Assembly: GCF_907164915.1 (NCBI RefSeq)
Contig: NC_061862.1
Location: 93,699,995 to 93,763,994 of the forward strand
Direction: 5' to 3'
Source of the DNA: Impatiens glandulifera
Taxonomy: Eukaryota > Streptophyta > Magnoliopsida > Ericales > Balsaminaceae
DNA length: 64,000 bases
The notes below the pieces were generated by a model. The model saw only the letters and a program-made list of their open reading frames with translations. It was not told where the DNA came from and ran no database searches. Below, piece by piece: positions 12,067 through 22,692 of the stretch. The number at the start of each line of letters is the position of its first letter. Position 1 is the stretch's first letter. The translations under genes were made by a program, and so were the position numbers.

Positions 12067-12334
12067 CAGGGACGGACCCAGGATATAGGGTTGGGTGGGA
12101 TTAAAAAAATAACGAGAAAATTCTAAATAAAACTAATGGATAAATGTAAGTTTTACTATTTAATAATTAGATAAACAGACGTTGAAATATATTGAATTTT
12201 TTTTATGAAATTAGCAGGTATAGTCTAATTTCAACCGTAAATATATATATAAATATATATATAAATATATATATAAATATATATATAAATATATATATAA
12301 ATATATATATAAATATATATATAAATATATATAA

Positions 12335-12394
<60 letters not shown>

Positions 12395-12423
12395 CGGGTG
12401 GGCGGAAGGCTACATAGTCCCTG
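12067..12423. mobile_element. Possible small hAT-like element (MITE) filled by a microsatellite
   Basis: The left end CAGGGACGGACCCAGGAT is the type seen at ends of plant hAT-like small elements, and TAGTCCCTG at the right could be a partner inverted end of about 8 bp. GCTACAC occurs near both flanks but offset by about 3 bp, so a target duplication is not proven. Most of the interior is the AT microsatellite. Confidence 0.35.
12238..12392. repeat. AT microsatellite, (AAATATATATAT)n then (AT)n
   Basis: About ten units of an AAATATATAT(AT) pattern grade into pure AT. The long Tyr-Ile frame on the minus strand is an artefact of this repeat. Confidence 0.95.
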
Positions 12424-12510
12424 AAGGCTACACCCGAACGCCGATGTTATTTGGGAATAGGCGGGATGCGATGTTATTTGGGCATAGGCGGGATGCGATG
12501 TTATGATCAA
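12424..12510 (+). repeat. Short tandem repeat around GGCGGGATGCGATGTTATTTGGG
   Basis: The unit GCGATGTTATTTGGG(A/C)ATAGGCGGGAT occurs about two and a half times in a row (CGATGTTATTTGGGAATAGG, then CGATGTTATTTGGGCATAGG, then GCGATGTTATGATC). It is GC-richer than its surroundings. Confidence 0.75.
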
Positions 12511-13127
12511 TTTTATGTGTAACGTTTCATTGTGTTTTATAGGTAAGAACGCGGTTATGTTTATCTGACTTAATTTGCACTCACAAAGTAATCTTCCAAA
12601 TTCTTATTTTTTTTTTATCAAAACTTGAGATCTTTCCAACACAGTAATGCTAATCTTAATATTACTTTTCAGTTAAAAACTTGCTATTTCATTATTTATT
12701 TTTATAGGTTTGTTTATGTAAGTATAACATAATATGAAAATATGAAGATTTTTGGAGAAAATTTTGTTTTTTTTTGTAATACTTATAGACTTAAAGATTT
12801 TGGAGTTTATAAATTTTGAAACCTTAGAATTTATATATTTTCTCTTTTTAACTGACTAAATCATTAAATGTCCACTTTTATTTATTAACGATGAATTATA
12901 TGAAGTTTACTAGTTGAGTCTTAATTTCCGTGGTTAACATTTATTTTTATATTTCCATACCAATGGAACGCGAATTTTACAATCTTACAGTAAAAAAAAT
13001 TTAGAATAGTATAATATTTTATATAAATAAATATAGGTATTACAAACAAAACAAATCTTGATTTTAACTTTATTAAAAAAACAATAAAAATTAATAAAGT
13101 TCAATATTTAGTTTAAAATTATTATCT
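12511..13127. other. AT-rich DNA, no gene seen
   Basis: Nothing beyond simple AT-rich sequence was recognised. Confidence 0.5.
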
Positions 13128-13178
13128 ATGGATGACAATGAGTACTCGTATGTTCAATATTGTGGATACTCGATAGTT
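13128..13178. mobile_element. Left remnant of a MITE split by the copia block
   Basis: The sequence GGATGACAATGAGTAC here and the reverse complement of 26347-26364 (GGAATGACAACTGATAC) resemble the two terminal inverted repeats of one small element. Its interior, rich in TCGGGT motifs, resumes at 25800 on the other side of the copia block. No clean copia target duplication links the two halves, so the split is an inference. Confidence 0.45.
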
Positions 13179-14886
13179 TGATAGGATCGGTGGTACCAAT
13201 AGAGATGAGGTTTGTCTATTGATAACAATTCACGATAAACGATTCGATTTTAACTCTGTTAAAACTTAAAATATGTTTCTATTCTTCGCAAATCTTTCGA
13301 ACTCTTGAAACAGTTTCAAGGGCGGAAGTGTTCGTCGAATTTGAAGCTTTGAACCAATGAAGGATAAAAGACTGAGAGTAAAGAACACAACAAATTGTTT
13401 ATGGATGTTCGGAGCTAACTCTCCTACGTCACCCCTTCTTCCACAACCGGAAAGATTTACTAATCTTTTTTAATCAAATACAGTTTACTAATCTAGCTAA
13501 CACTCTATTAAACAGAACAACCTCTGTTTAACTTACAATATTAAGAACAATATTCTCTCAGCTATACAGTTTTTTGATTCTTTCTCTCTTGAACTTGGAA
13601 GATGTAAAATCAGTAAGGCAAGAGTAAGCTTGTGAGATAGGTAATTGATTGATCAGCAATTCAGTAAGATGACCGGTGATTCGACTGTTGTCCTTGAGCA
13701 TCTATAAGTAGTAGAAGGACACCAATGGTCGAATCTTCTTCATAGACACGTGGCAAACATCCATTGGAAATCCCCCATAGTACAAGAGTACAACAGACTC
13801 TATGCTCATGAAACGTGGTCGTACTGAACAGTTAGTGCTCTGAATATCCTCTCTAATATTGTCTTGTACTGGACAAACCGTTGGAAGGATATTTGCGTAC
13901 GTGGCGGTTGTTCATTTGAGGCAATTAGCTGGATGTCAAACTGCATTGAAGTGAGTGGAGCAGAGTAGCAGATAGCTAGTTGATCATGGGTAGACGCATG
14001 CTAACTTCAAATGGCTGCTGAAGCGAGGCATTAGACGTGCTCCATTAGATAAAAACCAGCAGTTTCGAAGAATTCACGAACCGTCTGTTCGTGAAAGATG
14101 CAGTGGGTACGAAGAAATTTCTTGAGCCTAGAGGCTTTTAGAGATTCAAACATTAAAACCATTTCTGGAATCACTATAGTGGAGATAGACTTCAAGTTTA
14201 TTTGCAGAGATTTCGGATAAAGAGAACACATTTTGGCAAGATGAACACAGGATCTTGGCGATTCGAATTCTAGTGAGAGAAATGAGGATTCAGATATACT
14301 CAACCCTTTGAGTATGACCGTTTATAAAATACAAGAAAGCTAACGAGTGACAATTAACTTCATGATTATATGAACCGTCAAAAATTTAAGAAACCTATTC
14401 CCAAGAGACGCAGCCATCATTTAATATTAATCATGAAAGATTATTTTTGGCAGGAAAAGTACATAGACAGACACAGTGGCAAGTGACAGCTGTCCCAATA
14501 GCCAAAAGATGAAAAGTCTAAGTACACAAGTAGTTAGACGTTTAATTTACTTTTCATATTCTTTACTTCTAATTAGGAAATGCATCTATTAGATGTTAAC
14601 ACCAAATCACGCTTGTCTTATAGACGGTCACAAGTCTATTAGACTTAGAACGTCTAATTACGCATAAACACAACGTGCTAGAAGTGTGTTCGGTTAGACG
14701 TGAGCTTCCAATTGCTCTAGTCTTATAAACGTCTAACCGCGCAGGTCATTAACCAAGACAAGAATCCAAAAGAAGATAAAAACTGCTTGAGTAGACATAC
14801 GTCTAAGTAGTTATGCTTCTTAAATTACTGATCCATTGGACGTGTTGAGACCTCTGTCTACTTGTCTCTTTAGTTACATTTGAACA
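13179..14886 (-). repeat. 3' LTR (type A') of the compound copia block
   Basis: On the plus strand it starts TGATAGGATCGG and ends CATTTGAACA, so on the element's own strand it reads TGTTCA...CCTATCA. The first ~870 bp match LTR A at 24047 closely. From about 14048 it diverges into a captured segment and then returns to degenerate TTAGAC/GTCTAA sequence. A polypurine tract (ACTGAGGGGAACC on the minus strand) borders it at 14887-14903. Length is 1,708 bp. Confidence 0.75.
14031..14303 (-). pseudogene. Captured gene fragment inside the A' LTR (hypothetical protein)
   Basis: A 90-residue frame includes MVLMFESLKASRLKKFLRTH and then EQTVREFFETAGF. From memory, this resembles a family of short hypothetical proteins abundant in annotations of some Lamiales genomes and linked to repeats, with a pattern like GMxxMFxxLxxxGLxxFL...YExxLxEFF. 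The surrounding 14048-14500 has no counterpart in LTRs A or B, so it looks like an insert. Function is unknown, and the start Met is not established. The assignment has not been searched. Confidence 0.4.
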
Positions 14887-14903
14887 ATAGGTTCCCCTCA
14901 GTT
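14887..14903 (-). promoter_or_regulatory. Polypurine tract of the copia block
   Basis: The minus strand reads TGAACTGAGGGGAACCTAT just before the 3' LTR. It is purine-rich and in the right place to prime plus-strand synthesis of a copia element. Confidence 0.6.
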
Positions 14904-14939
14904 CATGCATATAATAAAATCAGTCAAGATCAACAAGTC

Positions 14940-15352
14940 CTAAAATATTTCTAAAGTGAGAAAACTTAGTCTCGGGTAGAGGTTTTGTGAAGATGTCTGC
15001 AGTTTTGTTGATCTGTTGGAATGTATTCAAGGCGAATCTACATCTGATTGACATGCTCTCGGATAAAATGATGTCTGATTTCGATGTGTTTTTTACGAGA
15101 TTGCAAAACTGGATTGTAGGTGATTACGACAGCACTTGTGTTATCGCAGAAAATAGGAGATTCTTCAGCCTCAATCCCATAGTCCCTTAGCTATTATTGA
15201 ACTCATAAGAGCTGAGAACAGCAACTACATGCATCAAGATACTCTGCTTCAGCTGTAGACGTAGTAACCGACGTTTGCTTCTTGCTGAACCATGAGATAA
15301 AACGATCTCCAAGGAACTGGAAAGTTCCACTCGTGCTCTTTCTATCAATTTT
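14940..15352 (-). pseudogene. Copia RNase H region, frameshifted
   Basis: Across frames the minus strand gives KSTSGTFQFLGDRFISW, TSTAEAEYL, IFCDNTSAVVI and RKKHIEIRHHFIREHV. These are the successive signature stretches of a Ty1/copia RNase H (PF07727-linked polyprotein C-terminus). The frame moves at about 15350, and a stop occurs near 15187. The domain directly follows the reverse transcriptase and precedes the polypurine tract, as expected. It would degrade RNA in the RNA/DNA hybrid; here it is inactive. Confidence 0.8.
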
Positions 15353-16123
15353 TCACCCTGCATAATCTGCATCTGAGAAGCTAGTTAAATTGAAACTGGA
15401 ATCCTTCGGATACCACAGTCCCACATTTTGAGTTCCATTCAAATATTTCAGAATGCGTTTAGGAGCAGTAAAGTGAGAAAGTTTAGGATTAGCCTGGAAT
15501 CTTCCACAGACACCAACAATAAATTGGATGTCTGGCCTGATGGCAGTGAGGTAGAGCAAGGATCCGATAAGACCTCTATAGGCTGTGATATCTACATCTT
15601 GACCACCATCATCTTTATCTAGCTTACTGGAGGAGCTCATTGGAGTAGCTGCAGCAGAACAGATTTCTATCCCGAACTTCTTCAGTAACTCTTTGGTATA
15701 CTTGGTTTGATTGATAAAAGTTTCTTTCTCCCGATGACAAAGTTGAAGGCCGAGGAAGAAGGTTAATTCTCCCATCATGCTCATTTCAAATCTGTTCTGC
15801 ATCAGCTTAGCAAATTTCTCACACAATTTGGGGTTAGTGGATCCAAATAAAATGTCATCAACATATACTTGAACAATAAGGATGTGAGAATCTTTAGTAA
15901 ATCTAAACAATGTTTTATCAACAGTTCCAATAACGAAATCATGATAAAACAAAAATTTAGTAAAAGTATCACACCAAGCTCTAGGAGCTTGTTTCAAACC
16001 ATATAAAGTTTTGTCGAGTTTAAAAATATGATTTGGTAAAGTATGATCTACAAAACCAATTGGTTTCTCAACATAGACATCTTCATTTAGTTTACCATTT
16101 AAAAATACACTTTTTACATCCAT
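15353..16123 (-). pseudogene. Copia reverse transcriptase (RVT_2), 256-residue open part
   Basis: The translation begins [20 protein letters not shown], continues with [15 protein letters not shown], then the catalytic YVDDILFGS (both Asp present) at about residues 89-97. After that come FFLGLQL and RPDIQF, and the frame ends at FSDADYAG, the start of RNase H. This is the textbook motif order of Ty1/copia RVT_2. The piece is well preserved, but upstream RT sequence (16124-16614) contains stops, and the RNase H downstream is out of frame. In a live element it would be part of one Gag-Pol polyprotein. Confidence 0.92.
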
Positions 16124-16675
16124 TTGAAAAACTTTAAAATTATTAAATGATACATAAGCCAGGAAGATTCTAATTGCATCAAGTATAGCTACAAGTGCAA
16201 AAGACTCATCAAAGTCGATGCCTTCCTCATGTCTGTATCCTTAAGAAACTAAACGGGATTTGTTTCTAATAACTAGGCCATCATCACTAAGTTTGTTTCT
16301 AAAGATCCATCTTGTTCCAATGACTGACTGATTGATCGGTCTAGGAGTTAGATGCCACACTTTATTTCTCACAAATTGGTGTAACTCCTCTTGTAAGGCA
16401 TTGATTCAATCTCGATCAAGCACTACTTCACCAATTTTCTTGGGTTCAATTTGAGATATAAAGGAAAATTGGTCATTTCATCCATCAATTGACGTATTGT
16501 CCTACGAGGAGAGTTAGGATTTCCGATAATCAATTCTGATGGATGATTCTTGTTCCATCTGAAGTTTGTTCCCAAAGGATTAGTCATCTGACCGGATGGC
16601 TCCGCGACGTCCAAACTCTCAACGTTTTTTTGAACAGGAGTTTGAACGTCTAGTTAGATTTCAACCGGATCAACC
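16124..16675 (-). pseudogene. Copia pol, N-terminal RT region, stop-interrupted
   Basis: This stretch lies between the hAT insertion and the open RT. At 16423-16614 the frame encodes SELIIGNPNSPRRTIRQ, a linker motif typical just before copia RT. Nearer the RT, out-of-frame pieces matching the start of RVT_2 can be read with several stops. It connects across the hAT insertion to the pol sequence at 18501. Confidence 0.75.
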
Positions 16676-18492
16676 TAGGGCTGCAAATGAGCCGAGTCGA
16701 GCTCGAATTTTCTTGAGCTCGAACTCGACTCAATTTAGTATTTATTAGCTCGACTCGAACTCGAGCTCGAACGAGTTTATAAATTTGAGCTCGAGCTTGA
16801 CTCGACTATTTACCTATAAGCTCGGCTCGACTCGAAAAGCTTGAACTCAAGCTCGAATTCAAGATCGAACTCAAACTAAAATTTATTTTCAAAATGAAAT
16901 ATCAAACTTTCATACATATTCAACATTTAAAACATAATATTTAAAATTGAAAATATGAAAAAATCATAACTATTTAAAATTCCAAAATCATAATAATCCA
17001 AAAAGCATTCAACCATAATTACTAGTCAAAATTCTAAAATATAAAATTTTAAAATTAAAGTACAATACTATATAAATTGTTTGAACATTTAATATATTAA
17101 TATTTTTTAAATAACGTTCTTCAAACATAGCACAAGTACACCTACCTGCATTTAAGCTTAAAAATAATTAATATAAAAAATAAATATTAAAACAAATAAC
17201 TAAAATTTAACTTACTTTAAGGTTTAAGGGTAGATACGGATAAAATCAAAATCAACCTATTTTTTATTAAATATTATTATATATAATTAAATTATTTGGG
17301 TACAAATATAACAAGAATTTATTGACTTATTTATAGAAAAAATCTATTAATTTATTTATATATTACAATATATTATTAATATTGTAAATTCATTTTTTCT
17401 CTCAACACATTATATATAATATATACTAACTTTTTTTATCTCTTCATAATATATATAAAATATATACTGACATTTTTTATGTTTTCTTTTATTATATATA
17501 ATATATTAATATTTCAATATAATATTATATAATATAATATAATTTTGTTTACCATAATAATATTTTTCTATATAGATCTATGATCAGTATATATTAAAAG
17601 TATTTTTCTATATAGAACTATGAACACTATTAATATATATAATAGTGTTTTTCTATATAGATCTATGAACAATTAATATATATAATAGTGTTTTTCTATA
17701 TAGATCTATGAACAATTAATATATATAATAGTGTTTTTCTATATATCTATGAACGATCTATATAAGCACAAATTTCTCATAATATAAAAAAAAATCACAA
17801 GTTATTTAAAAGTATGAGCAATAGCTATAGTAGAAATGAAAATATATTTTAATTTACCTGTAGATTTCTTGTGAATGAATGAAAGAAATAGTGTAGATGA
17901 GAGATAACATAAAAAAATGTATTAACCTATTATAAATGAGTGAAAATAATGATGAAGACGAAAAAAGAAAAAATAGTGAAGAAAGAAGAAGAAGAAAAAG
18001 AAATAGAAATGGTGAAGATAGAGAAAGAACAAGAAGAAAGAAGAAATGATGAAGATGAGGAAGAAGAAGAAAGAAGAAATGGTGAAGATGAGGAAGAATA
18101 AGAAATGATTAAGATGGAAGAAAAAGAGATGAAGATTCACTTATGATTGATAGATTAAAAATTAGGGTTTTTGTTTTATGACAATATAATATAATAATGT
18201 GGATTATGGGCTTTTTATATGGGCTTTGAACATAGAGAGAAAAGAAAAAAAAAATTGTTTTAAATTTTAAGTGTTTTTATATTAAATAAATAAATAAATA
18301 TATTATATATTATCAGGCTCGAAGAAGCTCGACAATCCGTCGAACAAGCATTATATGAGCTCGAGTTCGGCTCGAATAATAAACAAGCCGGCTCGAGCTC
18401 GGCTCGAACTCGATCAAAATCAAACTCAAGCCGAACTTTGATCGAGCGGCTCGCGAGCAGCTCACGAGCGACTTGACTCATTTGCAGCCCTA
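16676..18492. mobile_element. Non-autonomous hAT element (hAT-1) inserted in copia pol
   Basis: Terminal inverted repeats TAGGGCTGCAAATGAG (left) and its complement (right) extend with about two mismatches over 24 bp. Dense CTCGAGCTCGA-type subterminal motifs (16690-16850 and 18310-18480) follow inside. The 8-bp target duplication is exact. The 1,817 bp has no transposase: the interior is AT-rich with a GAAGAA tract at 17940-18130. It splits the copia polyprotein between integrase and RT, so it landed after the copia element. A second, reverse-oriented copy is the outer layer at 37633-43794. Confidence 0.93.
17935..18135. repeat. GAA/GAAGAT-rich simple repeat inside hAT-1
   Basis: Purine-rich units (AAGAAGAAGAAAG, GGTGAAGATGAGGAAG) repeat here. 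The same tract appears in reverse complement in the hAT copy at about 39100-39200. The open frame on the minus strand is low-complexity Phe/Leu and not a gene. Confidence 0.85.
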
Positions 18493-18500
18493 GATCAACC

Positions 18501-19300
18501 ACAGGATCAATCAACGAAATCTGTTTATCTAGAACTTCATCCTCACTCACAGACTCAAGACTTGTCGCTTCTAATCTGTTAGCAAGGACGATGGGATCGA
18601 TGAAGTTACGTTCAACAGACTCATCGAAGACAACATGTAGGGACTCCTCAACAGTTTGAGTTCTGTGTTTATATACTCTATAAGCCTTGCTTACTGAAGA
18701 GTATCCCAACATGAATCCAACATCTTCTTTAGCATCAAAAGCGATCAGATAATCCTTCCCATTGTTATGGATAAAACATTTACACCTGAATACTTTAAAG
18801 TACGAAACTGTAGGAATTCTTCCATAAAATAGTTCATAGGGTGTTTTGTCAAATTCTGTTGTGGAGTTCTGGCACTAGATAACTTGTACCTAATACTATA
18901 CTCCTCGAGATAAGTGGAGAGACGTATGTTTGTGAATTCAGTTCCCTGATCACTTCAAATGCAAACAATAGTTCAAGATTTCTAATTATGAATTCTTCTA
19001 AAGATTTTAATTAAATTTTCAGCAGTTTTATCATTTGATTGTTAAAATGTTACCCATGTAAATCGTGAGAAATCATCAATAACAATTAGGGCGAACCTCA
19101 TTCCTCCTAGACTCTTTACATGAATTGGACCGAACAGATCCATATGTAATAGTTCTAAGCAACGACTGAATTGAGACTTCCCTTTATTTTTGAACGATGA
19201 TCTGCCCTGTTTGCCTAACTGGCAAGCAGGACAGACCTTGTCCTTAGAAAACTGTAATTTAGGTAAACTGAATACTAAATTATTCGAACAAATGTTGTTG
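18501..19300 (-). pseudogene. Copia integrase core and C-terminal region, decayed
   Basis: Reading down the minus strand, fragments in shifting frames give LGKQGR, LLHMDLFGPIHV, ALIVIDDFSRFTWV, SDQGTEFTN and SARTPQQN. These are the zinc-binding tail, the D-D-E core and the PQQNG region of a copia integrase (rve). They are followed by LGYSSVSKAYRVYKHRT (18630-18712), the usual region after integrase. There are several stops and frameshifts. The C-terminal frame reads on into hAT-1, giving a false 150-residue fusion. Confidence 0.85.
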
Positions 19301-19306
19301 ATGGTT

Positions 19307-19627
19307 TTAAAATTTAGATGATTTAATCTTTAATGCCATAACCATTTCTGGTCGTTCTTGGCAATCATGCATAGGATTAGATGCTTTATTTTTCCAGTTC
19401 ATTTTATATGAGTTTCTTACTCCACTTCCAGTTAATAAAGTATTATCATGTTGATCCTTAACTAGGCATGCATGAGTTTGAAAATCAAATGACAAACCGT
19501 TATCACATAATTGACTGATACTAATCAAGTTATAACACAAATTGTCAACAAGTAAAACATCATTAATGGTTAGATTACCATGGATAATCTTACCCTTACC
19601 CATGGGTCTTACCCTTCTTGTTGTCAC
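19307..19627 (-). pseudogene. Copia GAG-pre-integrase region
   Basis: The 106-residue frame contains GKGKIIHGNLTINDVLLVDN, then YNLISISQLCDNGLSF, the stretch that precedes the GAG_pre-integrs domain in copia polyproteins, where the protease domain ends. The canonical protease DSG is not seen intact; a degraded DIECSRHMTG-like sequence appears near 19690. The region leads into integrase downstream on the same strand. The Met start is arbitrary. Confidence 0.82.
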
Positions 19628-20229
19628 CGAAAGTGATCTTAGGTCCTGAACAATCTGCTATATTAGTGAGAAGTCATCTGTTTCCTGTCATATGTCTAGA
19701 ACATTCGATATCCAAATACTAGACAGAATACTCCAGGCAGTCACTCATATGTACCTACACAAAATAATATTTACAATCGTTTGGTACCCACATTCACTTG
19801 GGTCCTCGGTCAATCAGTCCCATAGGAATCCATATTTGAGTTATTTTGATGGATTTTCCATTTTGTGTTGTGATTAATGTGTATGATTTTGACATAGAAG
19901 GCGCCTTCCTACTAGCCTCTGATCCCTTAGCTTTTGAAGATGATTTTCTTTTAAAACACTTTGAATTTGAGTCAAGTTTTAGATTGCCAGACTTGCTGGC
20001 TGCTTCTAATTTATTTTTCAGTCAGCTAACAGTCGGCGGAACATAAGTTATTTAATTATTGAAAGCTAACTCTTCATGAATTGGATCAGATTCAATGTCA
20101 GTTAAACTCCCTTTGACAAAACTTATTGGCTTAAGCTTGTCAGTTGCTAAGTTTAACTTTTTACAGGACTGGTTTGGGTCATCGCTATTAAATCATAAAC
20201 CGTATTTAGATCTAGAAGGCTTCAACTGA
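19628..20229 (-). pseudogene. Copia gag-protease linker, decayed
   Basis: Pieces of a basic linker such as KCFKRKSSSKAKGSE (near 19950) and a protease-like IECSRHMTGNR (near 19690) are readable among stops. No intact zinc knuckle is visible in this copy. Confidence 0.6.
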
Positions 20230-20982
20230 CTAATATGATATTTGACAGCTTTTCCAGACCTTGTCCACGCACTTACAATATAGTTTATCCTTTTTTTCAG
20301 AAGAAAGAGTTTGGATCTGTTCCTTGAGCAACTCATTCTCAGATGAGATCTCGATCACTTTCTTTTCAAAAACATGTGATTCAGAAATCTTGTGTGAAGA
20401 AGAAATATTTGTCTCATATTTTACTTTCATTTCATAAACGGAATCTGATAACTTATTGTACTCAATGGCCATGTCATTGAGTGCAGTAGTTAACTCATCG
20501 TTGGTAAATTCTTGTGGGGAAAGATCATTTACCTTGGATTGATCATCTGTCATCAAGCATGTGACGGCTTCATTATCCTTTTCAATAGGAGAATCCTCTG
20601 AATCGCTATTGGCCCATTTGGATTTATTTTCAACACACATGAAAACTTTGTGATCTTTCTGGTTCATTTTAGTTTGAACGTTTTGGCCATATATCTAAAT
20701 CAACTTCTCCCAAATTTCTTTATTAGAGGATCAGGATTTGATCTCGTAGAATATATTCATGTTGATCGATTGATAGAAGATATCTTTGGCAACGTTGTCA
20801 AGATTATTGGTCATCTTATATTCAGTTGTCCACTTACATCTTGGCTTTGTAATTTTTATGGGACCATCGGTAATGACACTCAACATATCACAGTCAAGAC
20901 CAGCCAAGTGAGCTTGCATTCTCATCATCCAATAGTCGTAGTTTTCTTTCGAAAGAAGAGGGATCTCGTTGAAGATAGACAT
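20230..20982 (-). pseudogene. Copia gag (element B), two open pieces
   Basis: The N-terminal piece (20731-20982) starts MSIFNEIPLLSKENYDYWMM, a DUF4219/UBN2-type gag opening, and includes an NLDNVAKDIFYQS motif. The second piece (20230-20667) has LSPQEFTNDELTTALNDM and a coiled-coil-like ENELLKEQIQTLSSEKK. These are homologous to the gag of element A at 22693-23994 (shared EGPIKI/DGPIKI, NNLDN, ALNDM and QTLSSE), but clearly diverged. The start lies about 35 bp from the primer binding site. A gag this short would not form particles; the frame is interrupted between the pieces. Confidence 0.85.
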
Positions 20983-21017
20983 GATTTAGATTCTTAAGGC
21001 TTGAGAATAGAAAACAA

Positions 21018-21030
21018 GGCTCTGATACCA
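21018..21030 (-). promoter_or_regulatory. tRNA-iMet primer binding site of element B
   Basis: The plus strand GGCTCTGATACCA is the complement of TGGTATCAGAGCC, the standard plant copia primer binding site for initiator tRNA-Met. It sits 2 bp inside LTR B. Confidence 0.92.
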
Positions 21031-21032
21031 AT

Positions 21033-22692
21033 TGAAATGATTGGTGTAATCAATAGAGACGGGGGTCAGACTATTGATGACAACTTCTGGAAAACGGTTT
21101 AATAGAAATCCTGTTAGGGATTTATATCACTTTCTATTCTTCACAAACCTTCGCAAACTCTTAAAATGCTTTAAGTGCAGAAACGTTTGCTTGGGTTTGA
21201 AACTAAGAACGAATGAAAGAATGAAAGACAGAATGTAAATGACACAGAGAGTTGTTTATGGATGTTCAGAGCAAAACTCTCCTACGTCACCCCTTCTTCC
21301 AACCACCGGAAGGATTCACTAAACTTTTCTTAGAATCAAATACAGTTGCAATGCTAGCTCACTGATGAACAAAATAGACTCTGTTCAACATACAGTATAT
21401 TAAAGAATATCACTTAGCTAGATAATACTTTGATTCTCTCTCTCTCTTGATGTACAAACACAGAAAGCACGTGAGCAATTCGTAAGATCGATTGTGAGTT
21501 CAGCAAGCGAGTATTCAGTGCGACAACTCGTCCGTTGTACTTGAAGATCTTTAAATAGAGAACATGTACCAACAATTAAATCTTCTACAATGACATGTGG
21601 CAAACCCCCATTGGAAAGCCTCCATAGTACACAGGTACAATAGACACTATGTACAAAGATCATGGCCGTACCAATCTGGTAGTGCGCCGAATATTCTTCT
21701 AGGATTGTCCTGCAAGAAACAAGTAGTGGGAAGAATATTTGCTTACGTGGCATTAATTCATTGGATGGAACTAGTTGTCGTACTGATCTGCACGGATTAG
21801 TGGAGCAGGAGTATCATACATCTAGTTGATTGTGAGTAGACGGATGCTAATTTCAAGCAACTACTGAAGCGAGGCATTAGACGTGCACCATTAGACTTCC
21901 AAGTCTAATGAAGTTAAACGCCTTCGTCTAATAGCAGGATCCATTAGACCACCAAGTCTAATGGAGTTAGACGACACGTCTAACTACGTGTCCCCTCAGA
22001 CTAGTCTGAAGGAGTTAGACTCCTCGCGTTTAATTTTCATCTTTTAGACGGCGCGTCTAACTACATTTGTTAGACTACTCGTCTAACTACGTCTGTTAGA
22101 CTGCACGTCTATCTACGTATCTGTTAGACTGCACGTCAAACTACTTCTTTATTAGACTGCACGTCTACTACGTATCCGTTAAACTACACGTCTAACTACG
22201 TATCCGTTAGACTGCATGTCTAACTACGTATTCGTTAGACTGCACGTCTAACTACGTATCCGTTAGATTGCACGTCTAACTACGTATCCGTTAGACTGCA
22301 CATCTAACTACGTATCCATTAGACTGCACGTCTAACTACGTATCTGTTAGATTGCACGTCTAACTACGTATCCGTTGGACTGCACGTCTAACTACGTCTG
22401 TTAGAATGCATGTCTAACTACGTATCTGTTAGACTGCACGTCTAACTACGTCTGTTAGACTGTACGTCTAACTACGTATCCGTTAGACTGCACGTCTAAC
22501 TACATACGTCTAATAACTAGTACGTCTAATGAACCTGATTCAAGCTAAATCAAACATAGCATGTTTGATGCACCTGCACAAAAATAATTAGAAGACTTAG
22601 TTTCTTTCTTATTTAAGTTTTATACAAATTCATCCTCAAAATATCGTTAGTCAAAGTAGTTTGACCCTTAGTCAAAATAATTTAACCCAACA
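21033..22692 (-). repeat. 5' LTR of copia element B
   Basis: On the plus strand it begins TGAAATGATTGG next to the primer binding site and ends ACCCAACA at 22692. On its own strand it is TGTTGGG...TTTCA, 1,660 bp. It is related to LTR A but clearly diverged, and its outer third is a long satellite of TTAGAC/GTCTAA units. The outer end abuts the broken gag of element A, indicating that B inserted in A's gag. No matching B-type 3' LTR exists in the window. Confidence 0.8.
22040..22512. repeat. Tandem satellite in LTR B, unit about 29 bp
   Basis: The unit TTAGACTGCACGTCTAACTA plus CGTATCCG is repeated about 15 times with small changes. Each unit carries the inverted pair TTAGAC...GTCTAA around a 4-6 bp loop. 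Confidence 0.95.

Larger units (their letters stand above)
16668..18500. repeat. 8-bp target-site duplication GATCAACC flanking hAT-1
   Basis: GATCAACC at 16668-16675 and again at 18493-18500 directly abut the inverted ends of the element. An exact 8-bp duplication is the hallmark of hAT transposition. Confidence 0.95.

Noticed and set aside
17922..18140. Phe/Leu-rich frame resembling membrane segments
   Set aside because: It is the complement of the GAAGAA simple repeat inside hAT-1. The frame at 38986-39333 crosses the equivalent repeat.
18260..18712. A 150-residue protein on the minus strand
   Set aside because: Its first part is the copia integrase tail and its last part is hAT-1 sequence; the fusion is caused by the insertion.
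21418..21800. Frames of about 110 and 67 residues in the LTR B region
   Set aside because: They are LTR sequence with no protein motif; the corresponding parts of LTRs A and A' do not keep the frames.
22040..22512. CRISPR-like array of about 29-bp repeats
   Set aside because: The units run directly into one another without unique spacers, lie inside a plant copia LTR, and have no cas genes.
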